64,000 bases of DNA from Tillus elongatus (lineage: Eukaryota > Arthropoda > Insecta > Coleoptera > Cleridae): the NCBI GenBank assembly GCA_964006375.1, contig OZ023266.1, positions 68,171,391-68,235,390 on the forward strand, written 5' to 3'. Position numbers and translations under genes: made by a program. The number at the start of each line of letters is the position of its first letter. Position 1 is the stretch's first letter. Shown in pieces: positions 24,262 to 37,214 of the stretch. The notes beneath the pieces are model-generated. The model was given only the letters and a program-made list of their open reading frames with translations, was not told the DNA's origin and did no database searches.

Positions 24262-26052
24262 ATGACAGTCAAATGAAGAAGAAGAGTTATTAAAACAGAA
24301 GTTGGAACATGGGTCGAGTGTTACATCACTTGAAAACTTTTTCTTTTATGAATTAAGCACATTAATTTCTTTGAAAGTTTTATCAACTCGTTTAAAAATT
24401 ATTCACAGTTGAAGATGCAAACACGCATTTCACTCATTCCGATAAGAAATGTGCTGATAATCAATGTTTTGTTGGTTTGTAAACAAAAAATTGACTATCA
24501 GAACATTTCTTATCGGAATGAGAGAAATGCGGTTTATTATTTCAGTTTATCGGTCGGTTTGATACTTGATAGTACTACCGAAAATTATTTTCACAATGGT
24601 GTATTCTGTAGAAGAAAGAGTTGAAATAATTACTCTTTTTTTTTCAAAAACGATGACTGTGCCAACGGTACCGCAAATTTGTTTAATGAACGACATCCGA
24701 ACAGGCATGTTAACAGAAAGTACATTTTGGAGTTGCAAAGTTTCGACAAAGTGGTTCAGTAGCCAACAAAAAACGGGATCCTGAACGTGAATTTCCGGTT
24801 AGAAATAAAACTACTGAGATTAAAGTTTTAGGACAAATTGCTGCAGACCCAACTTTGAGCAAAAAATTGGCCACTGTTTCAAACATCAAAAGAAGAACTA
24901 TTCAGCGAATATTCAAGCATCATAAATTTCACCCGTATAAAATTCATCTTTTACAACAACTGAATGAAGATGATTTTGATCGGCGGCTGGAGTTTTATGA
25001 AGTTATTACTGCACGAATAGCTGATAATGGGAACTTTCTGTTCAATATCTGTTTTTTAGACGAGTGTGCGTTTTTATTAAACTCTACAGTCAATGGTCAT
25101 AATTGTCGTTATTGGGCAGATAATAATCCAATAAATTTTTACGAAGTCCACACTCAAACTCCACAGAAATTGAATGTCTGGACTGGCATTTTTGGAGACC
25201 GTTTAATTGGACCAATTTTTCTTGATGGCAATTTAAGTGGCGAAACGTATTTGGAGTTACTAGAAGATATCGCTTACCCTCTACTAATTGACATTGTTGA
25301 AAATGATGATCGCTATCAAGAAAATCAATAATGTTTCAACAAGATGGAGCTCCTCCGTATTTTTCACAACGTATTAGGGAGTTTTTGAACAGAGAGTTTC
25401 CAGAGCAATGGATTGAACGTAGAGGTGCTATTGATTGGCCACCTCGATCACCGGATTTAACTCCTTTAGACTTCTTTCTATGGGGCCATTTAAAGAGTAG
25501 AATTTTCGCAACAGAACCGGAGTCTCTGGAAGAATTACGACGACGCATTTTTGAAGAATGCCATCTAATAACTCCACAAATGCTCCAGAATGTCAGAGCT
25601 CGTTTTGAACAAAATTTGTACTTTTATATGGAAGCTGGTGGTCAACAATTTGAACACTTACTTAACTTAATAAACATTTTTGAACGTTTGGTTTTGTTTT
25701 TTAGTTTTTTTAACGAAAAACTGACTAATTAGTGCATTTCTTATTACAATGAATGAAATACTTTATAGCAACTCCAACTGTGAATAATCTTTAAACGGGT
25801 TGATAAAACTTCCAACAAAATTAGTGTGCTGAATTCAGAAAAGAAAGATCTTTCAAATGATATAACACTCGACCTATGTTCCCTATTTAAAATATAAGAG
25901 TTGTTATCACCACCCTTAAGGGGTTGATGTGACAAAGTTGACTTTTATGTCAAACATGTCCCCCTCAATATTAAAATTGACGTGTTTCAGCGTTTCTTAA
26001 AAAAATTCTCTGGACGCAAATCGTACTGTTTCGTTTTCAATGCGCCAGCCTG
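24262..26052 (+). mobile_element. DD41D mariner-like transposon with >=120-bp inverted repeats
   Basis: Inverted repeats are at 24295-24416 and 25765-25890. They share CATGGGTCGAGTGTTA / TAACACTCGACCTATG, the GAATTAAGCACATTAAT / AATTAGTGTGCTGAATTC block, and TTCACAGTTGAAG. The right end runs on to CCAGCCTG|TA near 26050; the left outer end is eroded. A second internal inverted pair (24426-24452 and 24502-24530, around ATTCCGATAAGAAATGT) sits between the left repeat and the gene. Confidence 0.8.
24596..25735 (+). pseudogene. DD41D Tc1/mariner transposase, two frameshifts
   Basis: The start is MVYSVEERVEIITLFFSK at 24596. The frame is lost near 24760-24860. It resumes with SNIKRRTIQRIFKHHKFHPY, CFLDECAFLLNS (first Asp), RYWADNNP and LNVWTGIFGDRLIGPIF up to ENQ at 25331. 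A one-base deletion follows, then MFQQDGAPPYF (second Asp), WIERRGAIDWPPRSPD and LTPLDFFLWGHLKSRIF (third Asp, 41 residues later). The C-terminus reads ARFEQNLYFYMEAGGQQFEHLL. It has all three catalytic Asp, no internal nonsense codon in the long blocks, and about 340 residues if in one frame. It is the best-preserved transposase in the window. Confidence 0.9.
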
Positions 26053-26899
26053 TATATAACTAAATTACAATTATACTGTCAAATCTGACAGTTTTTAAAC
26101 ACTACTTTGGATGAAAATATTATTTTAGATACTATGCTTTAAAATTGTACATTTAATACAGCCACCAGCCTAAGCTTAATTGTATTGTACCTTGGAAAAT
26201 TTATGTCATAAATAAATAAATAAATAGTGATACACATGTTTTTGAGACTAAAACAAAATAACTTCAACATATCGGGTTTTGGCTGTACATTACTAGATCC
26301 AAATAGATTACTTTTTTAGTTATTTGCTAGTTAACTTTGCCTGTATTGTTTATGCTATTTTCCTCAGTAAATTCAGTCGGCGCTTGTGATATCAGCACTT
26401 GTCTTGGCTTAGTAATACTGAATACATAAGAAGACCTAGAAAACTATTTAATCGGTGAATTACATGTGAGATAAAGTGCGGTAATATTTTGTGCTTTTTA
26501 TCTTTTTGTTTAGTAAAATTCATAGAAAGTAAATTGTCCCGAGGAAAGGCAATAGTTAACATGGTTATGGATAAAAATAACAGTGCAGGTAAGCTCTCAA
26601 TTGTTTCTTTCCGTAGCAACCACATGTTACAACGAACGAAAATTGTTACGCAGTCGAAGGGACGTGTGATACTTAATTTGAAAGATCCCTTCTTTCTATG
26701 TTTAAAAATGCTATGGTTTTAAAATTTATTGGAAAAATTATTAGCAAAAAAAATTAATCTGATTGACTTACTTCGCTGCAACAGACTAAAAAATTAATAG
26801 CTAATCGAATTTCATTCTTGATTAATTTCATTCTTCTTAAAAATGTCTCATAACATTGATCAGTATCTGGGGCGTGACCGTCCTAATCGCAATCGTTAT
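26053..26899. other. spacer, no gene recognised
   Basis: Opposing short open frames at 26392-26722 are mutual shadows without family features. Confidence 0.4.
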
Positions 26900-27914
26900 T
26901 CTTCTTCTTGAGTCAGTGAAATTGCGTGGTTTAGTTTTGTATAGCATACTTCTCACATATTCACAAAAAGAAGTCTAATAATGTAAGATTGCGTCATCTG
27001 GCTAGATATTCTGACGATCCTCGCCTCCCCACCCACCGATTTGGAAATATTAAGTCGAGGTACTGCCAGACATTGATTTGGTAATGTGCTGGTGCCTCAT
27101 CTTGCTGGAACCATAACACATTCGCTGGAACTTATCGGTTTGCTCGATCAGGAGATAAGTATCCCAAAACTGGCACGACATTATTTTGGAGCAGTGTTAT
27201 GTAATTATCTCCATTCAAATTGCCATTGTTGAAAAAGGGATCAATAACACGGTTTTCAACTATTTCTGCCCAAACATTAACCTTTTCAGCGTATTGCGTA
27301 TATTCTTCTCTCAGCCAGTATGAATTTTCTTTAGGCCAGTAGTTCTAGTTGGATAACGTTGTTGTCTAACATTTCCATCATTTGTTCACAAAAAGACGTT
27401 TTGTGAAAATCGTCTTTCCTGAGCTCCTGACTTATCAATTAATAGGAATGCATTTTATTTACTTTTAATATTCGAATTATCGATGAATGGCTGACGTCTA
27501 ATGTTGTGGTTGTTGGTAGACTCGAAGTATGTGGGTTTTTCTTGACCTCAAGCATTACATTCAATTTAGTATCATTACTCAGTCCATTTAAAGGTTTTTT
27601 TGTATCTGCCTTACACGTCCAAGCTTTCTAAATTGCTTTTTAACTTTACTAATTCTCCCTTGGGATATAAGTTGAAAATAGGGATTTTTTTTTTAAATAG
27701 TCTATCTGCGATCGTGTTTTATCTTCGTAAACACTCATATGTAGAATTGTTATTGTTAATATGCATTTCTGTTATATAAACCATATCTCTAAACTGCAGT
27801 TAACAACTGACAACTACTCTCGTACTGTTACAATCACATAGCAAGTTGCTAAGGCGTTTTAAAGAAATATAACATTGCCAACTATGAAAAATGTTGATCA
27901 CTTTTTATGTCTTT
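26900..27914 (-). pseudogene. DD41D-type transposase, heavily decayed
   Basis: On the minus strand, 27060-27120 reads WFQQDEAPAHYQINV and 26925-27000 reads the CEYVRS..YKTKPRN region after the third Asp. 27260-27340 gives the KVNVWAEIVENRV style block and 27700-27740 the N-terminal start. There are numerous stops. The continuation of its terminal region is displaced to 29340-29692 by a 1.4-kb insertion. The copy at 43018-43780 shows the uninterrupted order. Confidence 0.7.
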
Positions 27915-28390
<476 letters not shown>

Positions 28391-29339
28391 TTTTCTCAAA
28401 ATTAAAAATAAAATCCCAAAGACATGCGTTGAAACGACTTAGTGGTTAAAGTCCAATGCCTGATAGACAGAGTAGTTAACTTCCACGCGTAGATTAATTC
28501 ATACAACAGGTATAAACCATACATCAACGCTAACCAAACTAAAGATATACCAGGCAGAAAACATAATACCCGAACCAACGATCGCGAAATCTCGGCCGCA
28601 ATTATGGAAAATAGCAGATGACATGAAATAAAAAATTGATTTTTATTTAACTGGGCGATTGAAGCAATTATTAAAATACACTATATCTGTAGCTCTATTA
28701 ACGGTCCCAAACACAGTTTTTGCGCAGGGTAGATATATTATCCTGTCGCATAATATAGCAGAAATTTATACAAAATGAAGCCAAGTCTCTATAAAAATGA
28801 TTCTTAAATAGTTTCTTTTATCTTTAAACTTAAACATAAGACCAAAACAGTCGTGGGATGTGTTTCAATGGTAATTCTTTTAATTATGTAATTAATTAGA
28901 TCTGTAATTAATTAAATCTGTAATTAATTAATTCTGCATACTTTGAATATAATATCTCAGGCATGAAGCTGATCTAAAGTATCACTCCAATAAAACCTTT
29001 GTTGATGTGTGCTTAGATATTGCAGGGGGTATCGTCCTTGCCTCCTAAGCAGAAGGTTAAGCGATCGAATCCATCTTGATAAATGTACTTTTTTTATGTT
29101 TTATTTTGACATTTGGAGAAGCAATAGATTTCATACGTTTTGAACAAGATCTCGTTTTTGTTTAAAACGCCTAAATAAATTTGTCACCTTTGAGCCTAAA
29201 ATTATGATTTTGTTATTGTTGTAATTGTTATTGAAAAACCCGGTTTGATTAGGTTGGCTAAAACGAAATTATACTGGCGATTAATAAGGAAAAATAACTG
29301 CCATGTTTATAATCTGGCAGATATTTGCTTTCTCATAAT
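28391..29339. repeat. unclassified insert with a tRNA-like segment
   Basis: 29009-29080 has TTGCAGGGGGTATCGTCCTTGCCTCCTAAGCAG split as a tRNA-like arm, then GCGATCGAATCC (box B-like), and a T-run at 29089. This suggests a tRNA-derived SINE head or tRNA pseudogene with a mutated T arm. 28885-28935 holds three short TAATTAATTA units. The rest is not recognised. Confidence 0.4.
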
Positions 29340-29692
29340 CTAAAAAGACACGCAATTTGTTATTAATTTTTGAGTGTGTTGTAGCAAAGTTCGCCAATCA
29401 GATGAATTTATTTTTTTACTGTGTAAGTTTTGCAATAAAATTTAAAACTATAGTAATTTTGAATAGAGAATGAAGAGGTCTTTCAAATGGGGTATCACAA
29501 GCTGCTACTTCCTATTTAAAAAATCTGGTGGTTGCAACTGTCACTTGAAGGGTGTTGATTATACGGGTGAATTTTTTACGAGGCAGGATGCCCTTTGAAA
29601 AACTTAAATTGATGTGTTTCTGAATAAATATGTACAATAATTAGGATACTGATTTTATTACATTTTGCTGTTCCACCCCGTATACATTAAAT
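29340..29692 (-). repeat. terminal segment of the 26.9-kb transposon remnant
   Basis: It matches 43430-43780 (GCCAATCAGATGAATTT, TTGCAATAAAATTTAAAA, ...GTTTCTGAATAAATATG) and ends CCACCCCG|TA near 29690. It shares the CTTTCAAATG...TATTTAA block with the terminal repeat of the 24.3-26.05 kb element, so it is a diverged terminal repeat. Confidence 0.6.
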
Positions 29693-30119
29693 GTGTATCA
29701 CTCAGAGAGTTCTTCAAGTGATAAATCATAAAATAAGCAGTTTTCAGCTTGCCAGAAACACAAGCAAGATGGTTCTTTGAGGATAAGTGCCAATACGTTG
29801 CAATTTATAGTAATTTATGGGAAGAATCTTCAACAGTATACCAATCAGGTGTCGTATAGAGGTTTCAGGGAACACCAGTACGTAATTTTCAACCACAAAT
29901 CATAAATAATTAATTACATATCAGTGAGGAATGTAAAAGAATGTCGGAGTATGTCACGATTTATACTGCACTATGCAGATGTAGCTTTTTATATTTCACA
30001 GTGTAACATGAACGTATAGAAAACTAAACGAGGCTGTAATGCTTATTGTAAGCTGTGTCCGAAAACACTGACATTGTTTTTAGTTGACTGTCAAACTAAT
30101 TTCATGATTTTAAACTTAA
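29693..30119. other. spacer, nothing recognised
   Basis: No gene or repeat signature was seen. Confidence 0.4.
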
Positions 30120-31180
30120 TTACACAAAATTCCGGACGCAGAAAGTGCGTTTTGGTAGCAAATTTTCAAAAAGCCTTACAAATTTCAAAAATATCAAAAG
30201 TAAGATATTACTTCCACATCGTCAATACGTGTGGAAGTATGGCATCGGCGACAAAAAATTTTTTTTCGCTTAAAATTCGTAAAAAGTGTCAAAACATATA
30301 GAAGACATGATTTGGGAACAAACATTTTTTGTGTCTGTCGATCTGTATGTCCTCTGGGTGTAGCCACCATAACTTTAGAACAAATTGAGATATGGTCTTA
30401 AAATTTGGTATACAGTTAGCATCCGACAAACGAACGGTTCGGATTGTTTTTAGGTAAAATCGCTTAAGAGGGTAAGGGATGAGTAAGCGATTAATGGGGG
30501 CTGATTTAGTTAAACATGACATTTTTTCGTTAAAACTCGAGTAATATAACGTATTGGGGTTTGTTTATTAGAAAACTTTTAATTTCATCAAATATCTGGT
30601 ATTATGTGCTGCAATTAAATTAGGTGTTAAGGTGTGGGGGTGGAAAAACAGAAATCTAGAATTTTTTATGGTTGATAAAAGGCGCAAAAAGTCTCAAAAC
30701 CTAGAGAGAACTAGATTCTGGAACGAAAATTTGTTTGTCTGTCGTAGGCGCAATAACTTTCGAACAAATTAAGATATCATCTTCAAATTTGGTATCCACC
30801 CGACAAAGAAACGCTTCGAATTGTTTTTGGGTAAGATCGTTTGACATTTTTTCGTTAAAAATCGGGTAATATTCACGAATATTTTCTTTGTGGTCAAGTC
30901 ATGGACTCTAAATTCGTTTCATGAGAATGTATTTGGGAGGAGAGTACATTGTCACAGCTATGTGATTAATATTGGTTCGTTAAAACTCGGGCAATATAAC
31001 GTTTCAGATATTTATGTGTACAAAAACACGAATATTTTCTTTGTTGTCAAGTTATGGACCCTAAATTCGTTTCATGAGATTATATTTCGGATGAGAGTAC
31101 AATATCACCGCTATGTGGATGTTATGATTCAATTTGCAGCAGTATTTTTTGTTGTTAGTAATTTTTTAAAAACATGCTAA
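30120..31180. repeat. unclassified repeat with internal duplications
   Basis: It starts with a TA-core family terminus (GGACGCAGAAAGTGCG, 30133). Then a block at 30310-30560 (TTGTCTGTCG...ACCATAACTTT...ACAAATTGAGATAT...TTTTTTCGTTAAAACTCG) is repeated at 30710-30875. A further block, 30870-30985 (ATATTTTCTTTGTGGTCAAG...CTAAATTCGTTTCATGAGA), is repeated at 31030-31120. It has no coding features and its origin is unknown. Confidence 0.5.
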
Positions 31181-31539
31181 ACTAGGTTAATCTTTTTTGC
31201 CAGTTTCTAAGTAAAAATGTGTCTACCCCACCACACCCCCACCCTCTTTTAAAGATAACTATTTTCGCAAACTTTTCAATAGAAAATGGTGTCGTGAGAT
31301 ACCAATTTTTAAAGAAAAACGTATTCTCTTTACTGAATGGTGCTTGAAAAATAAAAGACTTTCAAAAAGCAAAGAATACATTTAATGAAGATTAAGTGGA
31401 TTTAGGAAATATTAAATCATATGCTTGAAATGAGCTCCATTTGGGTCCTGACAATATCGTAGTTGATCGACAAATTCTCGTAAATATAGCGGCTATTTCT
31501 TGGCGAATTTTTACCTTCATATAGTCTACTAAGGGAAGA
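31181..31539. other. spacer, nothing recognised
   Basis: No gene or repeat signature was seen. Confidence 0.4.
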
Positions 31540-31870
31540 TTAGAACGTGTGATGAGCACTGATAAGTTCACTTGGACAACCCGACTTACCACAACATATT
31601 TTTAAAGACCTGACCATCGTTTCACTACGTCATCAGAGGATGAAAAATTATAAACTACTTAACTACTACACATATTTTTACTACGTGTTAGGTAAAATAC
31701 CAATAACATAGAGAAGTAGGAATCACAGGGAAACTTTCTGCCTCTATATTTTAATTGCGGGACGACCTTTTAAAAATCCCGTTATTACTGTACCTAACTA
31801 ATTTCGGAATATCTTTCACACCAAAGAGGCAGTGTGCACAGCGAACTATTAATCAGTGGCAAAGCACGGT
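31540..31870 (-). mobile_element. solo PLE untranslated end
   Basis: It matches the outer flanks of the PLE at 49905-51290 (AGCACTGATA..CACTTGGA, GACCATCGTTTCACTACG, CATCAGAGGATGAAAAATT, GTTAGGTAAAATACC, AAATCCCGTTATTACTGTACC, AGAGGCAGTG). The hammerhead core CUGAUGA (31630-31636) is kept, but stem II has collapsed to a few bases. No coding part accompanies it. Confidence 0.7.
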
Positions 31871-32674
31871 TTAGAAAAATTTTGCTATTTATGGCTTTAG
31901 AGATATATGAGAGTAATTACATCTCTAAAGGCATAAACAGCAAAAAAATTTCTTTATGCTGATAAGGAATTTAATTCTATTTATTTTATGTTATGACACA
32001 CAGGAGGCTTTTGAGAAAATATGGTAGAAACTATCGTTATTTCGTATTAGGGGCTACAATTTTCTATACATTTTTGTACATAATATACCCAATAATGTAA
32101 TAAGAAATAAATAAATATATTATGTTTATTAATACAAATGCGACTGTTATCTCTAGAGACCATAGGTAACATATTTGGAATCACCTGTACGTATGTGTTT
32201 GTCATAAAATTTGATTTATGCCATGACATGCATCTTTTCAGAAGCCTATAAAGTAGGTCTTTTCAACACTTTATATTGAGTTTCCTTTAATTGCCAGATA
32301 CATCTACTTATTTTATAGCAAATCTTTCAACGTTGTTAGGCATATATAATTGGACAAATGTTTTATTCTTTAGCATCATTATATTCGTCAAGTTTACTGT
32401 TTAATTCTAATGGCACTGTTGTTAATGCAAAATCACAATGCTTAAGTATTCATTGTTCCGGATGTATTGTAGCTCTAGTGTTTATTTGAGTGTTGTATTT
32501 CATGCAATAATAATTATAATAATAATAATCATGCCTTTATTTGCTTAACTCTCAAACATAAGCTTTTACGGCCAACAAAGCTGATATATTTATGTGTGTT
32601 GTTGTCTCACTATTATTCTCTTATACTAGATACTTTCCAGCTAATTTTTCTAGAAAGTTTTAACAAATCGCTAA
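31871..32674. other. spacer, nothing recognised
   Basis: 32510-32530 has a short AAT repeat. No gene seen. Confidence 0.4.
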
Positions 32675-32830
32675 TAAGTACATCTTGGAGAACCCAATTC
32701 ACCACATTACATTATTTGATGTCCCCCTGATGCGCTAACGTTGTTACCGAAACGATCGCCAGGTCTTAAAAATGATTTGTAGTGAATTGAGTTCGTCAAA
32801 ACGTACGTGCAAGCGCCAAAATTTCCCGGA
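32675..32830. repeat. PLE-end fragment with defective hammerhead
   Basis: TTGGAGAACCCAATTCACC (32684), then CTGATGCGCTAACGTTGTTACCGAAACGATCG split around 32727-32760 and CAGGTCTTA, then an inverted GTGAATTGAGTTCGTC. The hammerhead lacks the final A of CUGAUGA. The opposed flanks suggest an inverted junction between two element ends. Confidence 0.55.
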
Positions 32831-32963
32831 CTAACAGAGATCCAGTATATCGCAGCGTGTTAAAATTTGGTAAGAGATTGGAAGTCTTATTAGCCTTGGA
32901 AAAAAACAAAAATGGATTTTATGTCAATTAGTTTTCTTATAACAGACCCTTGTTCATCAGAAG

Positions 32964-34960
32964 ATGAAGAGAAGATGTCAGAAGTCACGAAAAATTAGTA
33001 TACAGTGTGTCCCAAACTGGATGGGAATGTATTGCTACCTCCGTTATTATTAGAGAGAGGAAGACGGTTAAATCAGCCATGTTTTGTAGAATTTCATGCT
33101 TGTTCCAAATATGAACTGTATTTTGCTCTGCCTATTTTCTTTTTAGAGTTATTTTGAAGGAACCAAAATTTGTCGATTTCTTTTTTCTTCGATATCTAAG
33201 TAGGCGTTGATCTGACATGTCTAAGACTTGCACATTATCAGGACACTTTTTACAGACTAATCTCTTTGTGCTATTCTCAACTTTGGATTGTCATTTGTTT
33301 TGGAGCCACAGGTATTAACGTGTGTTTTTATTATGGCAGCTATATTAGATTTTTTACTCATGTGATAGCCTGTGAAAAGAGCTTTCCAATGATGTACAAC
33401 ATGCTTGAGAAATCTTGTAATTGCACTGCCAATTTTGAGAAAAACCGTTTTGAGGATAGTAGGCTATGGAATCCAATACCAGAAAAAAAATGACAAAAAA
33501 AAGTGTTCAAAAAGCAGTCGGCCATGTAGCGTAACAATAGACTTCTACTTTTAACATAATTTTCCGTAATGATTCACAAAAAAAATTGTGATTTAATTTA
33601 CAATACTTAATTAGGTAATAATGCTAGATAATATTATGTAAAGCAGTTTAATAACGAAACCCGGCAAATAGAAACTTAAACTCCACAAAACATGAGTAAA
33701 AAATCCAATATGGCTGCCATAATAAAAATAAACGTTGATACCTACAGCTCAAAAACAAATGACAATCCAAAGTTGAGAATAGCACAAAAAGATTAGTTTG
33801 TAAAAAGTGTCCTGATAATGTGCAAGTCTGAGACATGTCAGATCAACGCCTACTTAGATATTGAAGAAAAACGAAATCGGCAAATTTTGGTTATTTCAAA
33901 ATAACTCGAAAACGAAAATAGGCAGAGCAAAATACTGGTCATACTTGGAACGAGCATGACATTTTCAAAACATTGCTAATTTAAGCGTCTCCGTATCTCT
34001 AATAGTAACGGAGGTAGCAATACATTCCCATCCAGTTTGGGACACTGTAGAGCTGTTATTAAATGCCTTACTCGAGAAGGTCTTCCACCTCAAATCATCA
34101 AAGATCCGCTGGATGGGGTGAACCGGAAACATGTTCTGTCTTATTCTGTAGTAAATGATTTGTTTAAACGGTTTTGAATGGGGCATTAATCCTTAGAAGA
34201 TAACGCAAGAACAGGAAGGACGGTGGAAGTGGTGATGGACAACAAGATTGGGGATTTCGTATTAGGCGATCGACGCTTGATAGTGAGAGAATTATCAAAA
34301 CTGTCGGGGCTTTCAGATACAAGCGTTCGCCGAATCCTCCACGAATATTTAGGCATAAATAAAGTTCGTGGAAAGTGGGTCCTCAATCGTCTCACAGCAA
34401 TTCAGCGCCAGCGTCGTGTTGAATGTGCCCGATCCTTTTTGGACCTATGTAGCGAAAATCCTGGAAACGTGTCGAAAACAATTGTCATAAGTTATCAAAC
34501 TATGGTTCTCTTTTATGATCCTTTGTGCAAAAGGCAGTCAATGAAATGGAAGCGTAAAAGAGAAGCACCATCAAGAATGTTCGAGGTCTGTTAGTGGCTA
34601 CAATTTTTTGAGATTGTAAGGGTAATCTTCTCATAGACTTAAAAAACGCAACACCGTAGTCAACGGAGATATTATTTCACACGTGAATTACCACAAAATA
34701 ATCGGAAGAACAGACGTGGGAAACTGACCAGATGCGTACGTTTGCTCCATGACAATGCACCCGTGCACACTGCTGGGATTGCACACGCCACAATTCGTGA
34801 CTGCAGTTTCGAGCAACTTGAGCACGCTCCTTATAATCCAGATATGGTCCCCAGTGACTACAGCCTATTTGGATATTTGAAAAAGAACCTTCGCAGGCGT
34901 CATGACAGTGACGACGAATAGATAAAACTTGAAATTTGGGCACATTTTAAGGTCAAACAG
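32964..34960 (+). pseudogene. mariner (DD34D) transposase split by a fold-back insertion
   Basis: A possible start MKRRCQKSRKI (32964) is cut at 33001 and continues at 34048 with AVIKCLTREGLPPQIIKDRL. It runs on with GDRRLIVRELSKLSGLSDTSV, YDPLCKRQSMKW and LHDNAPVHTAG, then NPDMVPSDYSLFGYLKK and RRRHDSDDE. The second and third Asp are separated by 34 residues, the canonical mariner spacing. The first catalytic block (normally GDETW) reads SYQTMV, so that Asp is lost. Stops and shifts follow 34590. This is a separate family from the DD41D copies. Confidence 0.85.
33003..34047. mobile_element. 1,045-bp fold-back transposon, TA target duplication
   Basis: TA|CAGTGTGTCCCAAACTGG (33001 onward) and the inverted CCAGTTTGGGACACTG|TA (ending 34049) bound it. 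The arms are about 360 bp and align closely (GGTAGCAATACATTCCC, GGCGTTGATCTGACATGTC, CAAAGTTGAGAATAGCACAAA, ATTATGGCAGC). The middle is about 320 bp with no open frame of note. It interrupts the mariner reading frame precisely. It is probably mobilised by a Tc1/mariner transposase. Confidence 0.9.
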
Positions 34961-35087
34961 AAAGAATGTTAGGGGAGACTACATATATTGAAAAATAAAA
35001 TTAATTGTACGTCGTTTCATTCATAGTCAGGCTGCGAAATGTTGGCGCTTACCTAGTACTTCTCAGTGCTCATCACAGATTACAATA

Positions 35088-35340
<253 letters not shown>

Positions 35341-35460
35341 AAAACCCTCAACAGATATATTTTTGTTTTGAATATTGATGAAAATCTTTGCTTCACTCGT
35401 ATTATTAAGAGTACTGTGTTGTTAAAACATTTACGTTTTAGTGTCAGTATAGTGTACTTG

Positions 35461-36230
35461 ACAATGGAAAATAACCACCAAAATGAAATTTACATAAAAA
35501 GAAAGATTAGAGATTTTGATGACGATTGGTTATTGGATACAATCTACAGTAAAGAAGAAATGTGTATCATTTGTTTAATGGAAGCCATCCTGCAAACCAC
35601 AATTATCCGATCAACAGTGAGTAAGATCGAGAAAAAGTTAGCCAATGTGGCTATGTAAAAGATTTACCTAAGAGGCGACCGACGTAAATAGTATCATTTC
35701 GTAAATTAGGTGTCGCTTTAGAAGCTGTAGGGTATTATTTATTATTGTTATTATTCTATTAATTTTTGAAATTTCTTGAAAACGTGGTTAAGTAACGGAA
35801 AAGCTGTTCAAAGTATTTCGAGAGGCTAAGTTTCACCCGTATCAAATGCATCTTTTGCAAGAATTTGTAAGGAAAGATTTAACAAATTTTAGCACTAAAT
35901 CATCTCCATCCAAATTTCTTCAAGCACATTGTATTTTCTGATATAAAGTAACATTTGGTTTCAATGGCATGGCCAACAGTCAAAATTGTAGATACTGGGC
36001 TAGAAAAAATATTAATTACAAGAGGCATACCAGCATCTTTAAACCATGCATGTATGGGCTGGATTCGTAGGAAACCTGATTTTGAAACCATATTTCTTTA
36101 ACGAAACCATAAACAGAGAACGACATTCACATTTTTTGCAATTTGAACTGCTTTTGCAAATTTATTTCTGGGCCCACAAAGCTATCGTGCACTTTTTTCA
36201 AGTGGAACACCCCAGCAACCGCTCCTAAAT
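35461..36230 (+). pseudogene. DD41D-type transposase remnant
   Basis: It starts MENNHQNEIYIKRKIRDF (35464). Later frames give VTFGFNGMANSQNCRYWAR (about 35945-36005, the first catalytic region) and MHVWAGFVGNLILKPYFFN (36046). Stops are dense and the second half is missing. A SINE follows. Confidence 0.6.
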
Positions 36231-36287
36231 ATGTCCTATACCTATACCTTATTGTTTTTAAGTTATTTTTATTTTTCTATTTTATTC

Positions 36288-36639
36288 AATATTTTAATTA
36301 TTTTTAACGTCAGTCTATTTCCGCGACTATGGCCAATCACCGACGACAGGGAGCACCTATTTCCTCGACTATAGCCAATCACCGACGACAAGGAGCAGTT
36401 TCACCTAACTATACTGAAAATTTTGGCGAACCCCTGCCTTTCTGTAAGAAGGGTAGGGTCTTTAACGCCCCCTCCGAAGGACGGGACATGCAGACATTCA
36501 ACTTGCTCAAATACAATCTCACCACTTCGGTTGATGGTAATTGTACAGTATGTACTGAAAAAGTGAAAGGTAACCCTCGGTTCAGAGGTACACGTCCTTA
36601 CCACTTACCACTAAACCACCGATGCTCTAATATTTTAAT
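36288..36639 (-). mobile_element. SINE (family 1) with 11-bp target duplication, box B deleted
   Basis: AATATTTTAAT lies at 36288-36298 and 36629-36639. On the minus strand the head reads GCATCGGTGGT...AGTGGTAAGGACGTG..., but the GGTTCGATCCC segment is missing. The body (CCTTCGGAGGGGGCG) is intact. A 46-bp internal duplication (CAATCACCGACGACA) lies at its 3' end (36330-36390). Confidence 0.8.
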
Positions 36640-36966
36640 GATATTTCTTATTATTATTCGTAGTCGCCATGAAAATCACCGACGACAGGGAGCAGTTTCA
36701 CCTAACTATACTGAAAATTTTGGCGAACCCCTACCTTTCTCTAAGGAGGGTAGGGTCATTAACGCCCCCTCCGAAGGACATGACATGCAGACATTCAACT
36801 TGCTCAAATACAATCTCACCACTTCGGTTGATGGTAATTGTACAGTATGTACTGAAAAAGTGAAAGATAACCCTCGGTTCAGAGGTACACGTCCTTACCA
36901 CTGAACCACCGATGCTCTAATATTTTAATGATATTTCTTATTATTATTCGTAGTCGCCATGAAAAA
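36379..36966. repeat. tandem duplication of the SINE plus flank, about 295-bp unit
   Basis: 36379-36673 and 36675-36966 repeat the SINE body and head together with the same host flank (GCTCTAATATTTTAATGATA ... CGTAGTCGCCATGAAAA). The two differ at several sites. The shared flank shows that this is a segmental duplication after one insertion, not two insertions. Confidence 0.85.
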
Positions 36967-37214
36967 AAATAATTGTGTACATCAAAAATTTTTGAACTGT
37001 CAATGTAACATAACTATTACTGCATTTCGTATCCTTCTTAAGCTTGTTAAAAAGTTGAAGATGTTTATCGATTAAATAATTGGGTAATCTAAAAATTAAT
37101 TGAATCATTTATTTAAATATAAAAAGTTTGTACGCAGCAAGTGTTTTATGATAGTGAATTTTCATAGAAATGATCTCCAAACAAAAACTTTTTCCAATAC
37201 AATGATTATAACCT

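Noticed and set aside
28431..28500. Segment resembling a tRNA leader (CTTAGTGGTTAAAGTCC)
   Set aside because: No acceptor-stem pairing or box B at the right distance.
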